Below, piece after piece: positions 21,115 through 29,439 of a DNA stretch of 34,732 nt; within the stretch, counting starts at the first letter, position 1, and each line of letters opens with the position of its first letter. The stretch is taken from the NCBI RefSeq assembly GCF_004296935.1, contig NZ_SCVH01000139.1:1-34732 (forward strand). The letters run 5' to 3'. A model generated the notes under the pieces. The model was not told the DNA's origin, ran no database searches, and was given only the letters and a program-made list of their open reading frames with translations. The DNA is from Reyranella sp. GTDB taxonomy: Bacteria > Pseudomonadota > Alphaproteobacteria > Reyranellales > Reyranellaceae. Position numbers and translations under genes: made by a program.

Positions 21115-21882
21115 ATGTCGAAATTCGCCTCCTACCCCAGCCTTGCCGGCCGCGTCGTGTTCGTTTCCGGCGGCGGCTCGGGCATCGGTGCCTCGATCGT
21201 CGAGCACTTCGCCGGGCAAGGCGCCAAGGTGGGTTTCGTCGACATAGACGAGCCGGCGTCGAAGGCCCTGGTCGAGAAGCTGGGCGCCGCCGGCTATCCG
21301 CCGCCGCTGTTCGCCAAGTGCGACGTACGCGACATCGCTGCCTACCAGTCTGCAATCAATGCAGTCGCCGCAAAGTTCGGGCCCGTCACCGTCCTGATCA
21401 ACAATGCCGCGCGCGACGACCGCCACGATCTCGCGGACGTGACGCCGGCGTTCTGGGACGAGCGCATCGCCGTCAATCTGCGGCACCAATACTTCGCCAT
21501 CCAGGCCGTGGCCCCCGGCATGAAGAAGGCGGGCGGCGGGTCGATCGTGAATTTCAGCTCGGTCAGCTACCACACCATGACGCCGCAGCTCTCGGTCTAT
21601 CAGGCGGCCAAGGCGGCCGTCATCGGCATGACGCGCGGCCTCGCCCGTGACCTCGGGCCCGACGGCATCCGCCTCAATGCCATCACGCCCGGCTGGATCA
21701 TGACCCAGCGCCAGATCGACCTGTGGCTGACGCCGGAAGCCGAAGCCGCCCTGATGATGGCTCAGTGTCTCAAGGAGAAGGTCTATCCGCCCGACATCGC
21801 CCGCATGGCGCTGTGGCTCGCGGCCGACGACAGCCGCCTGGTGACGGCGCAGAATTTCGTCGTCGATGGCGGGCGGATGTGA
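21115..21882 (+). CDS. Short-chain dehydrogenase/reductase, probable sugar dehydrogenase
   Basis: A 255-residue classical SDR. The NAD(P)-binding GGGSGIG motif is at 19-25, D43 after the second strand (FVDIDE) suggests NAD+ preference, NNAA is at 96-99, and the catalytic triad is S149, Y162 and K166 in YQAAKAA. RLNAITPGWIMT and a final NFVVDGGRM complete the fold. Genomic pairing with an aldose 1-epimerase suggests oxidation of a free sugar such as galactose, arabinose or fucose; this is inferred. The ATG follows GAGGATCC. Its stop is 5 bp from the next gene, an unrecognised membrane protein, so all four plus-strand genes from 20266 to 23457 may be one operon. Confidence 0.9.
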   Translation: MSKFASYPSLAGRVVFVSGGGSGIGASIVEHFAGQGAKVGFVDIDEPASKALVEKLGAAGYPPPLFAKCDVRDIAAYQSAINAVAAKFGPVTVLINNAARDDRHDLADVTPAFWDERIAVNLRHQYFAIQAVAPGMKKAGGGSIVNFSSVSYHTMTPQLSVYQAAKAAVIGMTRGLARDLGPDGIRLNAITPGWIMTQRQIDLWLTPEAEAALMMAQCLKEKVYPPDIARMALWLAADDSRLVTAQNFVVDGGRM

Positions 21883-21887
21883 CTGCG

Positions 21888-22559
21888 ATGAAGCCGTCGC
21901 TGGCCGTCCGCGTCTATCGCTTCTGGCTGAAGGAGATGCGGCACATTCTGCCGCCGACGCTCTATTTCGTGATCGCGTTCAACCTGATCGTCTTCACCAC
22001 CAATCTGTTGACCCAGGGCTACTGGTTTCATCTCTCGGGGTTCCTGCTGGCGACCGGCGCGGCGCTGGTCGTGGGCAAGACCATCCTGGTGATGGACAAG
22101 TTCCGCCTCATCGACCGCTTCCGCGGCGCGCCGCTTATCCAGCCGATTCTCTACAAGACGGTCTTCTACACCCTGGTCGTCCTGGTCGTGCGCCTGCTCG
22201 AGCAGGTCGTGCACTATACGCTGCAGGGCGACGGCATCGGGCCGGCGCTCCAGGCGGTCGCCGACCATTTCGTCGTGCATCGCTTCGTGGCGGCGCAGAT
22301 CTGGATCTTCACCTGCTTCCTGATCTACTGCACCGCGACCGAGCTCGGCGCGCTGGTCGGCGAGGGCCAGTTGGTGCGGCTGTTCTTTCGCCATCGCTCC
22401 TCCCAGCACCGGCTGACGCGGCGCCAGCACATTCGTGCGCTGATGGAGCTGAGCCGGCTGGCCGAGACGACGCCGCGCGAACAGCTGCTCGATCCCGCCA
22501 CACCCCAGGGCGGCCGCCTCGTGGCGATCGTCGATGCGCTCCGCCAGCGTCCCGCCTGA
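21888..22559 (+). CDS. Unrecognised four-helix membrane protein
   Basis: A 223-residue integral membrane protein I cannot assign to a named family. It has a basic, amphipathic N-terminus (MKPSLAVRVYRFWLKEMRHILPP) and four predicted helices: LYFVIAFNLIVFTTNLL, the segment from FHLSGFLLATGAALVVGKTILV, KTVFYTLVVLVVRLLEQVVHY, and a C-terminal IWIFTCFLIYCTATELGALVG. A charged cytoplasmic tail contains RRQHIRALMELSRLAETTPREQLLD. K in VVGKTILVMDKF and E in RLLEQVVHY are charged residues near or within the helices and may matter for function. It starts 5 bp after the SDR stop and is 10 bp ahead of the DUF3592-like gene, so it travels with them. Confidence 0.75.
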   Translation: MKPSLAVRVYRFWLKEMRHILPPTLYFVIAFNLIVFTTNLLTQGYWFHLSGFLLATGAALVVGKTILVMDKFRLIDRFRGAPLIQPILYKTVFYTLVVLVVRLLEQVVHYTLQGDGIGPALQAVADHFVVHRFVAAQIWIFTCFLIYCTATELGALVGEGQLVRLFFRHRSSQHRLTRRQHIRALMELSRLAETTPREQLLDPATPQGGRLVAIVDALRQRPA

Positions 22560-22569
22560 GGCCGCTGCC

Positions 22570-23457
22570 ATGGCCGCCGATCGCGACTGGCGCTGGATTT
22601 CCTGGATCGTCCTCGGGATCGGCGGGCTGATCCTGGCCGGCGGCCTGGCGCTGGGCCTCGGCAGCCTGCGTCATGTCCTTCATGGCGAGCGTGCCGACGG
22701 CGAGGTGATCGAGATTCGCCGCGAGGGCGACATGTACGCGCCCGTGGTGCGCTTCGAATTGCCGGGCGGTGTGACACAGGAGGTGACGGATCTTGCATCG
22801 GGGGCGCCCGACTTCGCCGTGGGCGACAAGGTCACGATCCTTTACATGCCGCAGGATCCGCGCGATTTCCGCATCGATACCTTCGACCGCCTGTGGCTCT
22901 CGGCGATATTCGTCACGGTCTTCGGCGGCTTCTGGATGCTGTTCGGCACCGTGGCCTGGGCACTCTCCCGCGGCATCGACCTCGCCGTTGTGGGTGAAGC
23001 GGCTTTCGCCATCATCGCCGCGGGGGCCGGCCTGATCGGGGCCTTCGTTCTGCTGAGCGCCGCCGATCTCTACACCGGCGGCGTGCGAGCCGAAGGCGTC
23101 GTCCTCGAGAACCGCGAGAGCCGACGCAGCGAGTCCGAGAGCGTGCGGCGGGCCGACGGGCGGGAGGTCGATCGCACGGTCGAGCGCGTCTCTTTCGCTC
23201 CCGTCGTGCGCTTCAAGACGCGCGAGGGCGGCCGCGAGATCGACTTCCATGGCCGGGGCGGCAGCGAGAGGGCGTTTGCCCAGGGTGACCGCGTGACGGT
23301 GATCTACGATCCGGCCAACCCGATCCGTGCCCGCATCGTGTCGTTCGTCGACATCTGGCTGCCTTCCGCCGCGGCCTTCGCCGTCGCCCTCGTGTTCGGC
23401 GGCGCGGTGTGGTTGTCGCGACGAGTACGGCGGCGAGCTACAGGCCTTCGCGCCTGA
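22570..23457 (+). CDS. Membrane protein with two DUF3592-like units (internal duplication)
   Basis: A 295-residue protein built from two copies of the same plan: membrane helix, beta-rich soluble segment, membrane helix. Unit 1 spans about residues 9-132 and unit 2 about 138-285. In each, a segment ADGEVIEI or AEGVVLEN leads to YAPVVRFELPGG or FAPVVRFKTREGG, then FAVGDKVTILYMPQDP or FAQGDRVTVIYDPANP, then a closing helix after DRLWLS or DIWLPS. These match the DUF3592 pattern, whose function is unknown. Unit 2 carries an extra charged insert (RRSESESVRRADGREVDRTVE). The ATG at 22570 is preferred to one at 22534 inside the previous gene. Its 3' end overlaps the converging hydrolase gene by 20 bp. 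Confidence 0.8.
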   Translation: MAADRDWRWISWIVLGIGGLILAGGLALGLGSLRHVLHGERADGEVIEIRREGDMYAPVVRFELPGGVTQEVTDLASGAPDFAVGDKVTILYMPQDPRDFRIDTFDRLWLSAIFVTVFGGFWMLFGTVAWALSRGIDLAVVGEAAFAIIAAGAGLIGAFVLLSAADLYTGGVRAEGVVLENRESRRSESESVRRADGREVDRTVERVSFAPVVRFKTREGGREIDFHGRGGSERAFAQGDRVTVIYDPANPIRARIVSFVDIWLPSAAAFAVALVFGGAVWLSRRVRRRATGLRA

Positions 23458-24130
23458 TCCAGTCCCGGAGCAGACCGCTAAGCTCGTGCGGCCGTTCCAG
23501 CGGTGCCATGTGGCCGCAGTCCTCGATCACCTCGAAGCGTGCGTGCGGCAGGTGCTTCGCCATGCGTTCGGTCTCGGCGAAGCTCCTCAGCCGGTCCTGG
23601 CGACAGGCGATCACGAGCGCGGGGCAGGCAATGCGTTCGAGGTCGGCGTAGCCGTCGCGCCGCACCAGGGCGGCCTGTCCTTTGCGCACCCCGGGGCCGA
23701 GGCGGCGCTGCATGCCGCGCAGGCGGTCGAGCAGGACGGGATCCTTCTCGCGGTCCGGGTGCAGGCCCATCGCCGTCGAGACGGCGCCGGCGGCGCGCGG
23801 CGGCCGGTCGCCGGGCCGATAGCCCGCCTTGCGCCGCGCCGTTTCCTCATCTGAATAGCCGCGCGCCGAGGAGGCGACGAAGGCCACGCCGCTCACGCGC
23901 TCGGGCGCCATCAGGGTGAGCACGCGGGCGACGAACCCGCCCATCGAGAAGCCCACCAGCACGAACCGCTCGGGGCCGGCGTCAAGGACCCGCCGCGCCA
24001 TGCCCTCCAGCGTGTCGTCCTGGTAGACGTTGCCGTAGTGCAGAGGGCCCAACGCCTCGAGGTCGGCGGCCATGTCGGTCCACAGATCCTGATCGCACAT
24101 GAAGCCGGGAAGAAGGACCAGCTCAGCCAA
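23438..24130 (-). CDS. Alpha/beta-fold hydrolase
   Basis: A 230-residue single-domain alpha/beta hydrolase. The nucleophile is S62 in GFSMGG; D179 in CRQDRL and H207 in EDCGHMAPLE complete the catalytic triad. The N-terminal ELVLLPGFMCD gives the oxyanion-hole strand. The start is TTG at 24130, because the first ATG (24100) would delete that strand. The TTG lies 7 bases inside the end of the MgtC-like gene, so the two are translationally coupled. The substrate is unknown; the size and the short cap resemble small-ester or lactone hydrolases. Expected location is the cytoplasm, as no signal peptide is seen. Confidence 0.87.
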   Translation of the reverse strand: MAELVLLPGFMCDQDLWTDMAADLEALGPLHYGNVYQDDTLEGMARRVLDAGPERFVLVGFSMGGFVARVLTLMAPERVSGVAFVASSARGYSDEETARRKAGYRPGDRPPRAAGAVSTAMGLHPDREKDPVLLDRLRGMQRRLGPGVRKGQAALVRRDGYADLERIACPALVIACRQDRLRSFAETERMAKHLPHARFEVIEDCGHMAPLERPHELSGLLRDWIRREGL

Positions 24131-25367
24131 GGATTCGCGCCCCCGCCCAGGCCGCGGCGATTACCAGGATCAGTCCGGGAATGACGCGCACCGCGAAAGC
24201 GGTGCCGCCGCCGGTGACGGCGAAGATCGCCTTGGTGAGGGTGTTTGTCGTGACCGCGGCCAGGATGGGAACGACTGCATCCTGGACGCCGAGCCGGTCG
24301 GATGCGACCAGCGCGGCCACCGAGATCGCGGCGGAATGGGTGTCGGCGAGGCCGGCGAGTCCTGCGACCGCGAGCACGCCCGCGTTGCCCGCCCAGTCCT
24401 GCAGGGCCGCCGAGGCGAGCAGGATGGCGGACAACAGGGCGGCAAACAGGAGGGCCGACCTCAGGCTGAAAGCGTGACCCGGTTCGTCCTGCTGCTCGAC
24501 CTTGTGCCGCAGCGCGAGCACCGTGAAGACGCCGCCATAGAGAATTGCCGCCGCGCCGGCGCAGGCGAGAGGGGCTGCAAGCGCAAGCAGAGTGGCGGTA
24601 CTGGTGGCGGCGAGCAGGACGGTCAATTGAACGATCGTGGCGACGGTCGAGAGTACGGCGCCGGCCACTGCCGGTCTCAGGAGCTCGCCGTTCCGGGCCG
24701 CGCGCGCGCCCATCGCGCCGATGGTGGCGATGCTCGACACGAACCCCGAGGCAAGGCCCGCCAGCGGCAGGCCGAAGCGGGCGCCCATCAGGCGCACGGC
24801 GATGTAGCCCAGCGCGCTCACGCCCATCACCAGCACGACCACGATCCAGATCGTGCGCGGGTTGAGTGCGCCATAAGGGCCGATCGCCTTGTCCGGCAGC
24901 AGCGGCAGGACGACGAGCGTGGCGGCGGCGAAGATCAGCCCGTCACGGACCTCTTCCTCCGTCAGCACCGAACGCACGAAGCGATGGATGGCGGTGCGCG
25001 CCGTCAGCAGGCCCGCCACGATCACGCCGAGCCCCGCCGCCAACGCCGGCTCGTGGATGGCGAGGCCGCCCAGTAGCGCCGTCGCCACCAGAGCCGCCTC
25101 GGTCGTGAGGCCGGGGTCGCGGTCCTGGGCCCGCCAATAGGCCAGCGCCGCCAGCGCGAAAACGCCCACCGTCACGACCGCGAGCAGCAGGTCGCCGCCG
25201 GCGATGACGGCGATGGCACCACAGAGCGAAGTGATGGTGAAGGTACGGATGCCGGCCGCTGCGCGATCCGGCCCGGTACCCTTGCGGCGCTCGCGATCGA
25301 TGCCGATCAGCAGGCCGATGCCGAGCGCGACGGCGAGATTGAGGACCAGGGGGCTGACGGGCGGCAT
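24123..25367 (-). CDS. MgtC/SapB-family membrane protein with DUF4010 domain
   Basis: A 414-residue polytopic membrane protein. The N-terminal half carries the MgtC/SapB signature: LNLAVALGIGLLIGIDRERRKG (about residues 9-30) and AAAGIRTFTITSLCG. The C-terminal half is the DUF4010 helical bundle with GFVSSIATIGAMGARAARN, and near the end LADTHSAAISVAAL and TTNTLTKAIFAVTGGG. The start at 25367 has a GCGGAAAG site and gives the normal family opening; ATGs at 25385 and 25412 and a GTG at 25439 would add atypical residues. MgtC relatives affect magnesium and phosphate balance, but this longer family has no settled function. It is the first gene of a pair with the alpha/beta hydrolase, and divergent from the Ugp-like permease with a 137-bp gap that shows no clear promoter. 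Confidence 0.88.
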   Translation of the reverse strand: MPPVSPLVLNLAVALGIGLLIGIDRERRKGTGPDRAAAGIRTFTITSLCGAIAVIAGGDLLLAVVTVGVFALAALAYWRAQDRDPGLTTEAALVATALLGGLAIHEPALAAGLGVIVAGLLTARTAIHRFVRSVLTEEEVRDGLIFAAATLVVLPLLPDKAIGPYGALNPRTIWIVVVLVMGVSALGYIAVRLMGARFGLPLAGLASGFVSSIATIGAMGARAARNGELLRPAVAGAVLSTVATIVQLTVLLAATSTATLLALAAPLACAGAAAILYGGVFTVLALRHKVEQQDEPGHAFSLRSALLFAALLSAILLASAALQDWAGNAGVLAVAGLAGLADTHSAAISVAALVASDRLGVQDAVVPILAAVTTNTLTKAIFAVTGGGTAFAVRVIPGLILVIAAAWAGARILG

Positions 25368-25504
25368 GAAACTTTCCGCGCTCATTGAGTGGGTGGCGGC
25401 AACGATCGCCATTATCCCACGCCTTTCGAGGACCGTCACCGAACCGTAGCGACCTCGTAACCAGACCTTGTTCCACGCTGCCTATTGAGCCGCCTGAGGT
25501 GAGC

Positions 25505-26455
25505 ATGAGCTTGGCGGGCACGACTGGAATCCTGGAAGGCGTCGACCGAGGGCCTGTCGTGGTGCCCAGACGGCGGCCGCGGCGGCGCAGCTATCTGCCA
25601 TATGCGCTGCTGGCGCCATCGCTGCTGTTCCTCGGTCTGTTCACCTATCTGCCTGTCGTCCGGGTCATCGTCGAATCGCTGTACGATCATCCGCACGGAA
25701 CCGGCGCGGTTACGGCGACCTTCGTCGGGCTCGGGAACTACACCAAGGTGCTGGCCGATCCCGCCTTCCGACAGGCGGCGCTCAACAACCTCGTCTACGC
25801 GCTGGGTACCCTGATCCCGACCCTGGCGCTGGCGCTCGCCTTCGCGCTCGCGGTCCAGCGCTCGAGCCGCTTCTCGGCGGTCCTGCGCACGGTGTTTTTC
25901 TTCCCCTCGCTGGTGCCGCTGGTCGCCGCCGCCTCGCTGTTCTTCTTCATCTTCCTGCCGGGCATCGGGCTGCTCGACTACTACCTCGCCAAGATCGGCG
26001 TCAGCGGGCCGAACTGGCTGGGCGATTCGGATATCGCTCTGTGGTCGGTGATCGGCCTGACGGTATGGAAGAACGCGGGCTACTACATGCTCTTCTACAT
26101 TGCCGGCCTGCAGAACATCCCGCGCGACACCATCGAGGCGGCGCTGATCGACGGCGCCAACGCCTGGCAGCGGCTGCGCTACGTCATCCTGCCGGCGCTG
26201 CTGCCAACCACCAGCTTCGTGGTCGTCATCGCGCTGATCAATCTGCTGACCAGCGTCGACCATGTGATCGTGCTGACGCGAGGCGGCCCGTCGAACGCCA
26301 CCAACCTGCTGCTCTATTACATCTTCCAGGCAGCGCACGAGAACTTCGAGATCGGCAAGGCGGCCGCGGCGACCCTTCTGAGCGTGGTCGTCCTGCTTGC
26401 GATCTCGCTGGCCTCGATGCGGATCATGAGCCGGGGTTCGCACCATGAGGCTTGA
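25505..26455 (+). CDS. Ugp-like (carbohydrate/glycerophosphate) ABC permease, MalF-type
   Basis: A 316-residue inner-membrane permease. A basic cytoplasmic N-terminus (RRRPRRR) leads to about six helices, starting YALLAPSLLFLGLFTYLPVVRVIVESL. The substrate-facing loop FVGLGNYTKVLADPAFRQAALNNLVYA is characteristic of UgpA-type permeases, and the coupling motif EAALIDGANAWQRLRYVILPALLP is intact. The ATG at 25505 follows GAGGTGAGC. It overlaps the second permease gene by 11 bp and begins an operon of two permeases, a binding protein and a phosphodiesterase. The gene order and the enzyme suggest glycerophosphodiester import. No ATPase gene is present in the operon. Confidence 0.92.
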   Translation: MSLAGTTGILEGVDRGPVVVPRRRPRRRSYLPYALLAPSLLFLGLFTYLPVVRVIVESLYDHPHGTGAVTATFVGLGNYTKVLADPAFRQAALNNLVYALGTLIPTLALALAFALAVQRSSRFSAVLRTVFFFPSLVPLVAAASLFFFIFLPGIGLLDYYLAKIGVSGPNWLGDSDIALWSVIGLTVWKNAGYYMLFYIAGLQNIPRDTIEAALIDGANAWQRLRYVILPALLPTTSFVVVIALINLLTSVDHVIVLTRGGPSNATNLLLYYIFQAAHENFEIGKAAAATLLSVVVLLAISLASMRIMSRGSHHEA

Positions 26456-27281
26456 GCGCCGCCTGTGGCAGGCCCTTGGCATGGCGCTGTTGGCCGCGGT
26501 CGCTTTCCTGTGGGCGACACCGTTTCTGTGGACGCTCGTCGCCGCGTTCCGGCCCGAGGGCGCCGGCAGCGCGCGGATGGCCTCGCTGATGCCGGACACG
26601 CCACAGACGCTGGAGAACATTCGCAACGCACTCGAGAGCGGCGCTTTCGGCCTCTACTATGTGAACACCTTCATCGTCGTCGTGGGCGTGCTGGCGGTCC
26701 AGTGCGTCACGGTCAGCCTGGCGGGATACGCCTTTGCCCGGCTGCGCTTTCCTGGCCGTGACGTGCTGTTCTACGTCTTCCTGATGCAGCTCATGCTGGT
26801 GCCACCGGCGCTGATCGTGCCCAACCTGCGCACGATCGTCGATCTTGGCCTCTACGATACCCTGCCTGGCGCGATGGCGCCGTACTTCGCCTCGGCCTTC
26901 GGCACCTTCCTCATGCGCCAGACTTTCCTCGCCCTGCCGCGCGACTTCGAGGAGGCCGCGGCGATCGACGGCGCACCGTGGTGGGCGATCGTCTGGTACG
27001 TGCTGCTGCCGATGGCCCAGCCGGGGCTGGTGGCCTTCGCCATCGTCTCGGTGACCGCCCACTGGAACGAGTTCCTGTGGCCGCTGATGGTGATCAACGA
27101 TCCCGCCAAGCACACGCTCACCATCGGCCTCGCCGCGTTCACACGCGGCGCCGAGGGCGGCAAGGAATGGGGCGTGCTGGCGGCCGGCACGCTTCTCGTC
27201 ATGGCGCCGCTCGCCGTGGTCTTCGTCGCCTTCCAGCGGCGGTTCGTCGACAGTTTCGTGTTCAGTGGAGTGAAGGGCTAG
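26445..27281 (+). CDS. Ugp-like ABC permease, MalG/UgpE-type
   Basis: A 278-residue permease, partner of the gene upstream. Helices are visible from LGMALLAAVAFLWATPFLWTLVAAF onward. A periplasmic loop SLMPDTPQTLENIRNALESG precedes YYVNTFIVVVGVLAVQCVTVSLAGYAFARL, as in UgpE and MalG. The coupling-helix motif is EEAAAIDGAPWWAIVWYVLLPMAQPG, with the conserved EAAxxDG. Its start lies 11 bp before the upstream stop, and the binding-protein gene starts 11 bp after its own stop with a GGAGG site between. Translation of the three is therefore closely linked. Confidence 0.94.
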   Translation: MRLERRLWQALGMALLAAVAFLWATPFLWTLVAAFRPEGAGSARMASLMPDTPQTLENIRNALESGAFGLYYVNTFIVVVGVLAVQCVTVSLAGYAFARLRFPGRDVLFYVFLMQLMLVPPALIVPNLRTIVDLGLYDTLPGAMAPYFASAFGTFLMRQTFLALPRDFEEAAAIDGAPWWAIVWYVLLPMAQPGLVAFAIVSVTAHWNEFLWPLMVINDPAKHTLTIGLAAFTRGAEGGKEWGVLAAGTLLVMAPLAVVFVAFQRRFVDSFVFSGVKG

Positions 27282-27292
27282 GAGGCTCAACC

Positions 27293-28573
27293 ATGTCAGC
27301 AATATCCCGTTTGGCGATCGGTGCTCTGGCACTTTCGTTTGCACTGCCGGCGGCGGCGCAAACCAAGATCGATTTCTTCTTTCCCGTCCCCGTCGAGGGC
27401 AAGCTGGCGCGCGAGATGACACGCCTGGTGAAGAGCTACAACGAGAGCCAGAAGGAGGTCGAAGTGACCGCCGTCTACACCGGCGGCTACGACGACACCA
27501 AGCTCAAGGCCCAGGCCGCTGCCAAGGCCGGCAAGCCGCCGGCGGTCGTGCTGATGAGCGCCAACTTCAACGTCGATCTCAAGCTCTCGGGCGATATCCA
27601 GTCGCTCGAGCCGATGCTCAAGGCGGACGGCGCCACGCGGGATGCCTTCCTGGCCGATTTCTGGCCGGCGCTGCACGCCAACGCCATGGTCGAGGGCGAG
27701 CTCTACAGCGTGCCGTTCCACAACTCGACGCCGTTGCTCTACTACAACGTCGATCACTTCAAGGAAGCGGGCCTCGACCCGGCCAAGCCGCCACGTACCT
27801 GGGCCGAACTCGCGGATGCCGCGAAGAAATTGACCAAACGCGACGGTGACAAGGTCGAGCGCTACGGCTTCACCATGCCGGCGGGCTACGACTATCTCGG
27901 CTGGCTGATGGAAGCGCTCACGCTGTCCAACGGCGGCCGCTACTTCAACGAGGAATACGGCGGCGAGGTCTACTACGACACCGCCTCGATGCTGGGCGCC
28001 GCGCGCTTCCTCGAGGATCTGATATTCAAACACAAGGTGATGGCGCAGGGTGTCGTCGAGGCGGGCGGTGTCTCGACATCGTTCTTCGCCGGCAAGGCAT
28101 CGATGATGTTGCTCTCGACCGGCTCGCTGTCGTTTATCCGCGAGAACATGAAGGCGCCCTACGAGGTCGCTTTCGTGCCGAAGAATGTTCGCAACGCCGT
28201 GCCGATCGGCGGCGCCTCCTTGGTCATGTTCAACGGCCAGAGCGAAGACAGCAAGAAGGCCGGCTGGAAGTTCATCAAGTGGCTTTCGTCGGCCGACACA
28301 CTCGGCGGCTGGAGCCGCTTCACCGGCTACTTCTCGCCACGCAAGTCGGCCTACGACACGGCCGAGATGAAGGCGTTCATCGCCAAGAACCCCGACGCCA
28401 AGGTGGCGCTCGAGCAGCTGCCCTACGCCAAGCCGTGGTTCGCCACCTATCAGACCGTGGCAGTGCGCAAGGCGCTGGAGGATGAAATCCAGGCGATGAT
28501 GAACGGCAAGAAGAAGGCCGACGAGCTGATGCGGCCCTACGTCGAGCAGACTGCGCTCAAGCTGCCGCAATAG
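27293..28573 (+). CDS. UgpB-like periplasmic solute-binding protein
   Basis: A 426-residue class-I extracellular solute-binding protein. The signal peptide (MSAISRLAIGALALSFALPAAAQ) ends near AAA-Q. The mature protein opens KIDFFFPVPVEGKLAREMTRLVKSYNESQKEVEVTAVYTGGYDDT, a pattern shared with glycerol-3-phosphate and glycerophosphodiester binding proteins of the UgpB group. The length also fits UgpB (about 430). Later parts include VPFHNSTPLLYYN and GWKFIKWLSSADT. It is the third gene of the importer operon and is 11 bp ahead of a metallophosphodiesterase gene with the hallmarks of GpdQ. I infer sn-glycerol-3-phosphate or glycerophosphodiesters as the ligand; a sugar cannot be excluded. Confidence 0.9.
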   Translation: MSAISRLAIGALALSFALPAAAQTKIDFFFPVPVEGKLAREMTRLVKSYNESQKEVEVTAVYTGGYDDTKLKAQAAAKAGKPPAVVLMSANFNVDLKLSGDIQSLEPMLKADGATRDAFLADFWPALHANAMVEGELYSVPFHNSTPLLYYNVDHFKEAGLDPAKPPRTWAELADAAKKLTKRDGDKVERYGFTMPAGYDYLGWLMEALTLSNGGRYFNEEYGGEVYYDTASMLGAARFLEDLIFKHKVMAQGVVEAGGVSTSFFAGKASMMLLSTGSLSFIRENMKAPYEVAFVPKNVRNAVPIGGASLVMFNGQSEDSKKAGWKFIKWLSSADTLGGWSRFTGYFSPRKSAYDTAEMKAFIAKNPDAKVALEQLPYAKPWFATYQTVAVRKALEDEIQAMMNGKKKADELMRPYVEQTALKLPQ

Positions 28574-28584
28574 GGGAGCCATCC

Positions 28585-29430
28585 ATGATCGTCGCCCAGA
28601 TCACCGACATGCACATCCGGCCTCGTGGCAAGATCGCCTATGGCCGGGTCGACAGCAACGCCATGCTGGCGGCGGCCGTCGCCGCACTGGAAGCGCTGCC
28701 GCGCCGACCCGACCTGGTGATCGCCTCGGGCGACCTCACCGATTGCGGCCTGATCGAGGAGTATCAGGTCCTGCGCGCCCTTCTCGCGCCCTTGTCCATG
28801 CCGGCCTATCTGGTGCCGGGCAATCACGACCGCCGGCCCGAACTCTTCTCCGAGTTCGCGTCCGACGGCTACTTCGACAACAGCGATGGCTTTCTGCACT
28901 ACACCGTCGATACCCATCCGCTGCGGCTGATCGGGTTCGATACTGTCGTGCCGGGCCACGGCCATGGCGAGATGTGCCCGAAGCGTCTGGCGTGGCTGGC
29001 GGCCCGCCTCGAGGAGCAGCCCGACCGGCCGACCTTGATCTTCATGCATCACCCGCCATTCCGCACCGGCCTGGTCGACATGGACAACATCAATTGCCGA
29101 AACGGCCCGTCCATGGCGGACCTGCTGCGGCGCTACGACAATGTCGAGCGCGTGGTCTGCGGTCATCATCATCGGCCGATCACCACACGCTGGGCCGGTA
29201 CCATCGGCTCGGTGGCCCCCAGCACTGCGCACCAAGTCACGCTCGACCTGATCCCGGACGGCAGCCCGGCGACCTTCAGCATGGAGCCGCCGGGCTTCCA
29301 TTTGCATCTGTGGTCGCTGGAGGCGGGCCTCGTGACGCACGGCGTCGTTATCGGTGACTTCGCCGGGCCGTTTCCCTTCGTCCTCGATGTCGACTATCCC
29401 GGTCGCGCGCTCAACGCGGAGGCTGCCTAG
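28585..29430 (+). CDS. Metallophosphodiesterase, GpdQ-like (glycerophosphodiesterase)
   Basis: A 281-residue calcineurin-fold metallohydrolase. The two-metal site is complete: D8 and H10 in TDMHIRP, D50 in SGDLTD, N80 in GNHD with H81, H156 in MHHPP, and H194/H196 in GHHHRP. D8, H10, D50, N80 and H156 fall at the same positions I recall for Enterobacter GpdQ, and the last pair is shifted by one. GpdQ hydrolyses glycerophosphodiesters such as glycerophosphoethanolamine; CpdA, the cAMP phosphodiesterase, has the same fold and remains an alternative. Its position behind a Ugp-like importer favours GpdQ function. There is no signal peptide, so hydrolysis would occur in the cytoplasm after import. 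The ATG follows an AGGGGAG site. The gene converges on the RutB-like gene with a 9-bp gap. Confidence 0.88.
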   Translation: MIVAQITDMHIRPRGKIAYGRVDSNAMLAAAVAALEALPRRPDLVIASGDLTDCGLIEEYQVLRALLAPLSMPAYLVPGNHDRRPELFSEFASDGYFDNSDGFLHYTVDTHPLRLIGFDTVVPGHGHGEMCPKRLAWLAARLEEQPDRPTLIFMHHPPFRTGLVDMDNINCRNGPSMADLLRRYDNVERVVCGHHHRPITTRWAGTIGSVAPSTAHQVTLDLIPDGSPATFSMEPPGFHLHLWSLEAGLVTHGVVIGDFAGPFPFVLDVDYPGRALNAEAA

Positions 29431-29439
29431 AAGGCGCGG

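Noticed and set aside
22534-22569. Upstream ATG for the DUF3592-like gene
   Set aside because: It lies inside the previous gene and adds 12 residues before an otherwise normal start; the 22570 ATG sits 10 bp after that gene's stop.
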